A stretch of DNA of 64,000 nucleotides from Acheta domesticus (Eukaryota; Arthropoda; Insecta; Orthoptera; Gryllidae): positions 213,479,065 to 213,543,064 of the forward strand of contig JAHLJT010000631.1 in NCBI GenBank assembly GCA_031308135.1, written 5' to 3'. A program made the translations under genes and the position numbers. The notes under the pieces were generated by a model. It made no database searches. It saw nothing but the letters and a program-made list of their open reading frames with translations, and was not told the origin of the DNA. Positions 57,930 through 64,000 of this stretch are shown here, one piece after another (position 1 is the stretch's first letter; each line of letters begins with the position of its first letter).

Positions 57930-58726
57930 TCACGAATGCAATTTTAAAAAATTAAAAAAAACAAATATTCTCAAAAAAACACTCAAACATTTTTCTTTAA
58001 CCTTTTTGTAGGGATAGTGATAAATGTGCTCTATTAGATGACATTAACTTCATATTGCTCTGTTATTTTGTTTTTTCAAAAAGTTCAAACACGTATTTTT
58101 TTACTTGTCTCTCACGTCGTTAATAATTACATTAGCGGCGATTTGTTCACATTATTATATTTATGAATACATGTGATTTAAATAATTTCAAATAATGTTT
58201 CTCGAAAATTGAACAGTTTTCTGTGAAAACTAGCTCAAAATTCTTCATTTTCAGAAACGCCAAAATGCCATTTTCTCAAAAATAGCTCGAAATTTTTTCT
58301 TCAAACTTGTCGAACGGATAGTGCTAATTACACTCTTTAATATGACGTAAAATTCAATTTGGGGTATTTTTTTTGGAAAAATTACCAAATGTAAAATTTT
58401 TGAAAGACCTTTCACACCGTTCATATGCACATTTCCAGCAATTTTTAAACCGTATTGTATTTGTAAGGAAAAATGCTTCAAATAACTTCAAATGAAGGAT
58501 TTCGAAAACTCATAAATTTTCTGTGAAAAAGAGCTTCAGTTTCCGCATTTTTAGTTGCGCTTAAACGCCATTTTCATATAAATTTGTCAAAGAAAATTGC
58601 CATTTAGGTCGAGGTTTTAGTGTTCTTTAATATTCTAAGGCGATAGATGGCAGCTGGCAAGAGTATGTGGCAAGTATGAATAGCTAGCGAGGGAATATAA
58701 TACGGGAAATTCTGTAGCACCACTAG
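57930..58726 (+). mobile_element. Helitron-like element, 5'-truncated, 3' end intact
   Basis: Plus-strand copy of the main family from GCAATTTTAAAAAATTA to the exact 3' terminus TGTAGCACCACTAG at 58726, followed by TT. It lies opposite in orientation to the neighbouring family-B copy. Confidence 0.87.
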
Positions 58727-58804
58727 TTCCTTAATGAAATGTTTCTGAAAGACAGGTCTTGAAATAAGGTTGTTATGTCCATAAATGAAAATCACACACT
58801 ATCT
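58727..58804. other. junction between Helitron-like copy and Jockey-like tail
   Basis: Short AT-rich spacer, probably target DNA. Confidence 0.35.
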
Positions 58805-61800
58805 TTACAACAATTTATTAATTCATTCATTACAAATGTAGTCAGCTATATTGCAAATCCCGGACAATCTCCAATGCCCTGTTTCCCTATACGTCTGCTC
58901 CTGGACGTTTCCCACTGACGCTGGCTGCAATCGTCGCCCCCACGACGATTGACATCTGGCTGCTGGGTCTCTGGACTGGACGCGTACCGCCTTTCGTGAC
59001 TCTCTCAGGGCTCTCTCCAGACTGCCCCCGAGAGTGAGTACTTTGTGCAGCTTTGTGAACGCACGTAAGTGCAATGCGCGTTCACGCCACTGCGGTGCAG
59101 CCATTCCTACCCTTACGGGCATCTATGGCCAATCCTGTAACAGATGAAAAGAACAGAAGGTCAGAACGACAGTAGCCAACTGGCGCACGCATTGCGTGTG
59201 GAGAAATACAAAGTTTTATGTTTCAAGTCTCATTTAGCTGTTTCAGATTTCTCTTACTCCAGAAAGTGCTTCGGTCGCTTATACTTTGCCCATTTTTCGG
59301 GTTGGTATGAAGCGAGCGAGGAAATGAGAGTGTTTTCCGAGTCAGCGGCGTCTTTGAAAAATGTTGTTATTTTTTTGATATGTTCAATTAGCAGTGGCAT
59401 TGCTAAATCGCGATGTAGAGCTTTTATAGGAATTTACCTTGGGGCGCAGAGGGCGGCCCTGAGGCATTCATTTTGAACTACTTGCAGTTTTTTCAAATGT
59501 GTATCTGCTGCAATTGCCCAACTCGGACATGCGTAGTCCATTTGCGGTCTAATAATTGCTTTATAAAGCGTGAGGCAGTTTGCCGTAGATAGTTTGCTCC
59601 GCTCGTGAAACAAGCTTCGCAATCTGCCTTTGGTCTGCCGCGCTTTCTCTTGCACGTTTTCTATGTGCAGTGTAAATGTAAGTGGGCTATCTAGCGTAAC
59701 GCCTAGATATTTAACACTTTTTGCCCATTTAATTTCGTCTCGGCATAGCGCGAGCGGCCTCGGCTATGTGAATCGCCATTTCCGTGTGAAGAGTACCGCA
59801 GCACTCTTACACACGTTGACTTTCACCCGCCACAGCTTCAGCCACTCCTGGATCTGAAGTAAATGCTGATCCAAATACTTCTGAAGAAGCTCGATTCTTT
59901 TTGACGTGGCTATTACAGCCGTATCGTCAGCATACAAGGCGAGTTCCGTTTGCGGGTGCGTAGGAATGTCACGCACGTACAGGCTGAAGAGCGTAGGAGC
60001 TATCACGCTCCCTTGCGGCACTCCGGCCCGCACGGCGCGGCTTGTGGATTTGGCATTCAGAAGCGTGACTTGAAACGTTCTGTTTGCCAGGTATGAATGA
60101 AGAAGGTGCAAAAGGTATGAAGGGAAGTTCAAGGTGTGTAGTTTGTATAGGAGACCGGCGTGCCAGACCTTGTCAAAGGCACTGGCGACGTCGAGGAATA
60201 CTCCCCCTGTAAATCGGCCTTCATTGAAGTTGCGTCTTATGCGGTCAGTGATTCGCACAAGCTGACGCGTTGTGCTGTGTTTTGCACGGAAGCCAAACTG
60301 CTCGTTATTGATTAAAGAATTATCTGTAATAAATTTAAGAATTCTATTAAGTATTAATTTTTCACAAAGTTTTCCGAGTGTATTAAGAAGGCTTATACGA
60401 AGGCGGGAAATTTGGGATTCTTTCCCTGCTTATGAAAAGTAAGCACATGCGCGTGCTTCCACTGACTCGGGAAGTGCTGAAACATAAAAATTGCATTAAA
60501 TAAAGCGACCAAAAATACTATGGCTTGCTGCGGCATCTTCTTCAGGACGTCGTTTGTGATGCCGTCGGGGCCGGGAGCTTTTTTAGCTTTCAGCTCCGCG
60601 ATGGCCGCCGCTACTTCAGCTTCAGTAGTGAAATTCGGCTCGTCGGCGGGCGCGTGCAGTGCCGCCGCCACGGTTTGTTGCACTTTGACAACGTGCGGTA
60701 ACGGCGGCGACTCCTCGACCGGCTGAAACTGAGATTCTAGGACATTAGCGAGAAGTTCAGCTTTCTCCTCATTGGATTCCGCGAACTCTCCTGCGCTGTT
60801 CTGAAGCGGCGGCACTGTAATCGGCGTCCTGGAAAGCGTGCGAGATATTCTCCACAGCGAATTGTCCTCAGGTTTGAGGCTTGAAAGAAGTTTATCCCAT
60901 TTCTGATTGCGGTAGTCCGCTAACTCGATTTCAACTTTGCGTTTCAATCGGTTTAGCTTCCGCTTGTCAGCTGGGTGTCGCGTGCTCTGCCATTCTCTTC
61001 GCGCTCTGTTCTTCCTGCAAATCAAATTAAGTAAATAAGGGGTTAGTGGCTGCTCCTCTTTTGTGGAACGCTGCTTCTCTGCTGCAGCATTGAGGCTGTC
61101 AGTCATAGCTTCGACGAATTTTGTTGCTCCAGCTTCTATCTGCTGCGGTCCTGAAAGAGCAGACGCGTCAGGTATGCGCTGCTGCAGCTCCGTCTGAAAT
61201 TGTTTCCAATTAGTGCGCCGCTTCTGCGTCGTGGGTGCAGTGGACAGCGTCAGGCCGCCGCGTCTCATGTCCGCTATTGTCGGGAAATGGTCAGAGGAGA
61301 GTTCGTAATTGATGGGAAGGGTGGGTGGGTAGTGAATGTTTGGCAGAGTGCAATGTCAAGAACATCCGGTTTGTTGTTGGAATTGTAAGGAAAGTAGGTG
61401 GGTGATGAGGGAGCAAAGATCTCGCAGCCGTTTGCATCAGCGACAGCTTTCAGCTTACGGCCGCGCGGACAGGTGATGCGGGAACTCCAGGCCGTGTGCT
61501 TGGCGTTATAATCGCCTGCTACGAGTGTTGGAGTTGCGTTTGCCTCTACTAGTTTTGCAATATCTGCAGCTAGTATGGCGCACGTTTCTGCGGAGCGGTC
61601 GGGACGGGCGTACAGAGAGACAAGTCGCAGCGGCCCGCGCTCCGTCTGCACGACAACAGCAGTGGCCTCGGCGTGCTGCAGCTGCGGGAGTACTGTAACA
61701 TAGTGATTAATGTTGCGTCTTATAAGAATTGCTGTTCCGCCTCTGTTGACGGCCGTCGTGTTAGCTGCCTGTGCTGCTCTGTCGTTCCTGTAGCAGATGA

Positions 61801-62282
61801 AGCCTGGAATGTTAAAAGACAGATGCGGGCTGAGCCATGTTTCACCCAGCATCATTACTGAAATATTGTGCCGAGCGAGAAAGCTGTGAAGCTCTGTCTG
61901 CCTCGAACGCGAACAGATGCCGTTGCAGTTCCAGAACGCAAAGGGGCCGCAATTCCTATAAAAAGAAGTAGCCATTATTTAAGGGGCAGGGGCGGGACGT
62001 GATGTGGGTGAGGACGGGCTCGCCGCCCTCGACGCTCCCCCCACAGCAGCCTCAATCGCCTCGTGTGAGTGCAGCAGTAATTGCTGCACAACAACACGAA
62101 GTATGATCTGCGGCCACTCTCGAGGGTCGCAGCCGGTGATGGCACGCATCAGCGCGCTCATGACGCGCTGAGGAGAGACCCCGTTTCGGGCGAGATCCTC
62201 CAACGTCGCATCCATGGCGCGCATCTGCTCACCCAGGGACGCGGGGAGTGGGCTCGCCTCCGCCGTCCGCCTCCGCTGCTCC
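58805..62282 (-). mobile_element. Jockey-like non-LTR retrotransposon
   Basis: Minus-strand LINE with the C-terminal end of ORF1 (62284-61979), ORF2 (from 61975) with endonuclease and RT, a 3' untranslated part, and a tail of AATGAATGAATTAATAAATT near 58805. It is 5' truncated within ORF1, where it meets a second element in head-to-head arrangement at about 62283. It is GC-rich relative to its surroundings, so relatively young or recently arrived, but broken by frameshifts. Confidence 0.9.
59100..61975 (-). pseudogene. Jockey-like ORF2 (endonuclease-reverse transcriptase), broken
   Basis: ORF2 starts at ATG 61975, just after the ORF1 stop (TAAATAATG). Endonuclease: FWNCNGICSRSRQTEL, MLGETWLS, VAGDYNAKHTAWSS, and SDHFPTIADMRR in the frame before MRRGG. 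RT: KAPGPDGITNDVLKKMP, HFPSQWKHA, FGFRAKHSTT, GVFLDVASAFDKVWH (motif A), GVPQGSVIAPTLFSLYVRDI, LALYADDTAVIA (catalytic YADD). Then RPQMDYACPSWA and a C-terminal FFKDAADSENTLISSL. Breaks: a frameshift around 61320 in a CCCACCCACCC run, a small deletion near 60390 that removes part of the YRPIS block, and further shifts at about 59700 and 59440. The product cannot be functional as it stands. Confidence 0.9.
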
Positions 62283-62284
62283 AC
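61979..62284 (-). pseudogene. Jockey-like ORF1 (Gag-like), C-terminal part
   Basis: The frame ends ...SRAASPSSPTSRPAPAP and stops three bases before the ORF2 start codon. The visible part (LGEQMRAMDATLEDLARNG, QRVMSALMRAI) looks helical and lacks the zinc knuckles found upstream in such proteins, which have been cut off by the truncation. Confidence 0.65.
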
Positions 62285-64000
62285 GCGAGCAGCGCGCTCC
62301 TCGCGGGCCGCGGCGGCGGCCGGCGGCTGGCGCTCCCGGGCGCGGCATCATCAAAACGTAGCTATGCGAACAGCACCTCTCCGCGCCTGCACTTGGAACG
62401 CGCGAAGTGCGATTTTCAAATCCCAGCTTTTAGAACATTTCACAGCTGAATTTCAGCTAGATATCTTGGCTTTACAAGAAACGTGGCTCAGCGATGAACG
62501 CGAATTCAAACTCCGGGGGTTCTCTATCGCCGAGATCGCGCTGGCAGGCCAGGTGGCGGCGTCGCTTTAGCGATTCGCCGCGAACTGCCGCAGCTAGAAG
62601 CCGAAATCCCTGCTATTGCTCTGGCGTCTCTAGAGGCGGTCGGGGCGTACGTCTGGGTAGGAAACGGCCGACTTCTTGTCGTGTCCGTCTACTGCCCGGA
62701 CCAAACCTTAGATCCGGCTGGAATTGAGGCGCTTCTCGCTTTAAATTCCAAAGTCATCCTTCTGGGTGATTATAACGCCAGACATAGTTCATGGGGCGGC
62801 CTCGGCGCTAACAGAAACGGCAGCAAAATTGCCAATCTTGTAGCGACAAGGCGGGGCGTAGAGATCTGCGCACCGAATAGCCCTACGCATTTCCGGGTGT
62901 TATCGATTTTATGATCGTGAAGGGCGTTGAGTGTGTGGTTCCCCCCTCAATTGCCGCACTGGATTCCGATCATAATCCGGTAACGTGTGTAGTGACGTCC
63001 CTTGTACCAGCTCGCCAAGATAGTTTTCGAACATCGTGTGACACGAACTGGGCAAATTTCGCAACACAGCTGAATTCTCAGCTTGAGCAGAAATCACTAA
63101 ATACGGAGGCCGAAATCGACGAAGCAGTGAACACTTCACTGTAACGCTGAAATCGGCCTTCAAGCAGAACTCTACTGTCACACGAGAAGTGAATTCTCGC
63201 CCAGAGCTCAGAATTGAGCAAAGAAGGATCTTACGAGAATTGCGCAGAACTGTCAAAGTTCATCGCCCCTTCGGCGACCCCGTTGACGGAGAGCGGGCGC
63301 GCAATCTCAGCCGAGAATTCCGTTCATCTCTAAAGGATGAGAGAACTGCTCAATGGTCTAATACAATTTCAAAATGCAACCTCCACGAGAGGCACATTTG
63401 GGATCTCTCTCGTACGCTGGGCCGCAAACAGGGAGTAAACAGCCCGATTCAAAGCAACGCCGGGACAGGGGCGCCCGGCGTTCCACCACCTCGGCCTACT
63501 TACGCGTGGGACGACGCGACAAAAAGCGAAATCTTCGCGAATTCGCGTTGCAGTTCCACGCGTTTGAATCAGGCGCCGCTGCGCTGCCATTGGCCCCCAC
63601 TGCCTCAGGTAACGGGCCAATGGAACGCGCGGCCGGCTGCGGCGCCATTGGCCGGCCGCCTCCCCGCTGCTCGGCTCGCCGAGTGACGGAGGGTGAGCTG
63701 AAGGCAGAACTCCGTCGAGTCAATTGCCGAAAGGCAAGTGGCCTGGACGGAGTCACGGCATCGTAGCTGCGTGCTTTGCAGGGCGTCGGAGTCGAGTTTC
63801 TACTCGAGCTCCTGAATGCGTGCCTGGCGAACGGATATTTTCCGAAGGCGTGGAGGCTTGCGACCATCATGCTTATTCCGAAACCTGGCAAGAATAAACT
63901 ACTTCCAAGCAGTCATAGACCTATTAGTCTCCTCTCAATCCTAGGGAAGTTGTTCGAGAGACTGATTCTGTCGCGTCTGCAACAGGAAATACGGCGTCTC
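62283..64000 (+). mobile_element. second Jockey-like LINE, head to head, runs off the window
   Basis: Starts with the tail of its ORF1 (arginine/alanine/proline-rich, ending GRGIIKT, TAG at 62355-62357) and ORF2 from ATG 62364. It differs in sequence from the minus-strand element, so this is not a simple inverted duplication. The element continues past position 64000 in the middle of the RT domain. Confidence 0.87.
62364..64000 (+). pseudogene. Jockey-like ORF2, partial and broken
   Basis: Endonuclease motifs: CTWNARSAIFKSQLLEHF, ALQETWLSDE, then after a frameshift near 62540 GGGVALAIRRELPQLEAEIP, VSVYCPDQTLDPAG, LLGDYNARHSSWGG, and after another near 62900 ALDSDHNPV (catalytic SDH). A frameshift near 63140 leads to HIWDLSRTLGRKQGV. 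The RT N-terminus has RKASGLDGVTAS followed by a TAG (about 63763), then FPKAWRLATIMLIPKPGK, HRPISLLSILGKLFE, and the end of the window. At least four lesions are seen, so it is inactive. Confidence 0.87.

Overview
The window looks like nuclear DNA of an insect with a large, AT-rich, transposon-filled genome. Evidence: two spliced genes with GT-AG introns, several LINE clades, tRNA-derived SINEs, hAT elements and short tracts of the insect telomere unit TTAGG. The order cannot be fixed from sequence alone; the SINE and repeat style would suit a polyneopteran, which is inference. No prokaryotic features are present.

Two host genes are convincing, both on the minus strand. (1) A four-exon gene at 22537-24393 encodes a 533-residue leucine-rich-repeat protein with a short helical N-terminal head. 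(2) A seven-exon gene at 45557-54476 encodes a 905-residue POP1, the large protein subunit of RNase P and RNase MRP. In both reconstructions every splice phase agrees and the summed coding length divides by three. The two genes have no evident functional link.

The rest is mostly repeats. 0-10 kb: hAT MITEs with 8-bp target duplications, a broken CR1/L2-like LINE, two SINE types, a GC-rich island with clustered homeodomain-type sites, and a 1.9-kb degraded hAT transposon. 10.1-11.2 kb: the 5' end of a Helitron-like element leads into two perfect, abutting tandem arrays (44 x 9 bp, then 53 x 10 bp). Their units are near reverse complements, so a transcript could form a very long duplex. 11.2-15.3 and 16-22.5 kb: AT-rich DNA with little recognisable content. 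25.4-43.7 kb: a dense nest of non-autonomous Helitron-like (Helentron/HINE-type) elements, largely one family with some tandem head-to-tail units, a palindromic rearrangement at 27.0-29.6 kb and a LINE inserted at 34.4-35.6 kb. Members of the family also sit in the two long POP1 introns. 55-58.7 kb: a foldback element just upstream of POP1, another hAT MITE and more Helitron copies. 58.8-64 kb: two broken Jockey-like LINEs placed head to head.

Most notable: the paired 9/10-bp satellite born inside a Helitron-like end, and the Helitron family itself, whose copies end in CTAG (one variant CTAC) and are followed by TT in all 11 termini that can be read.
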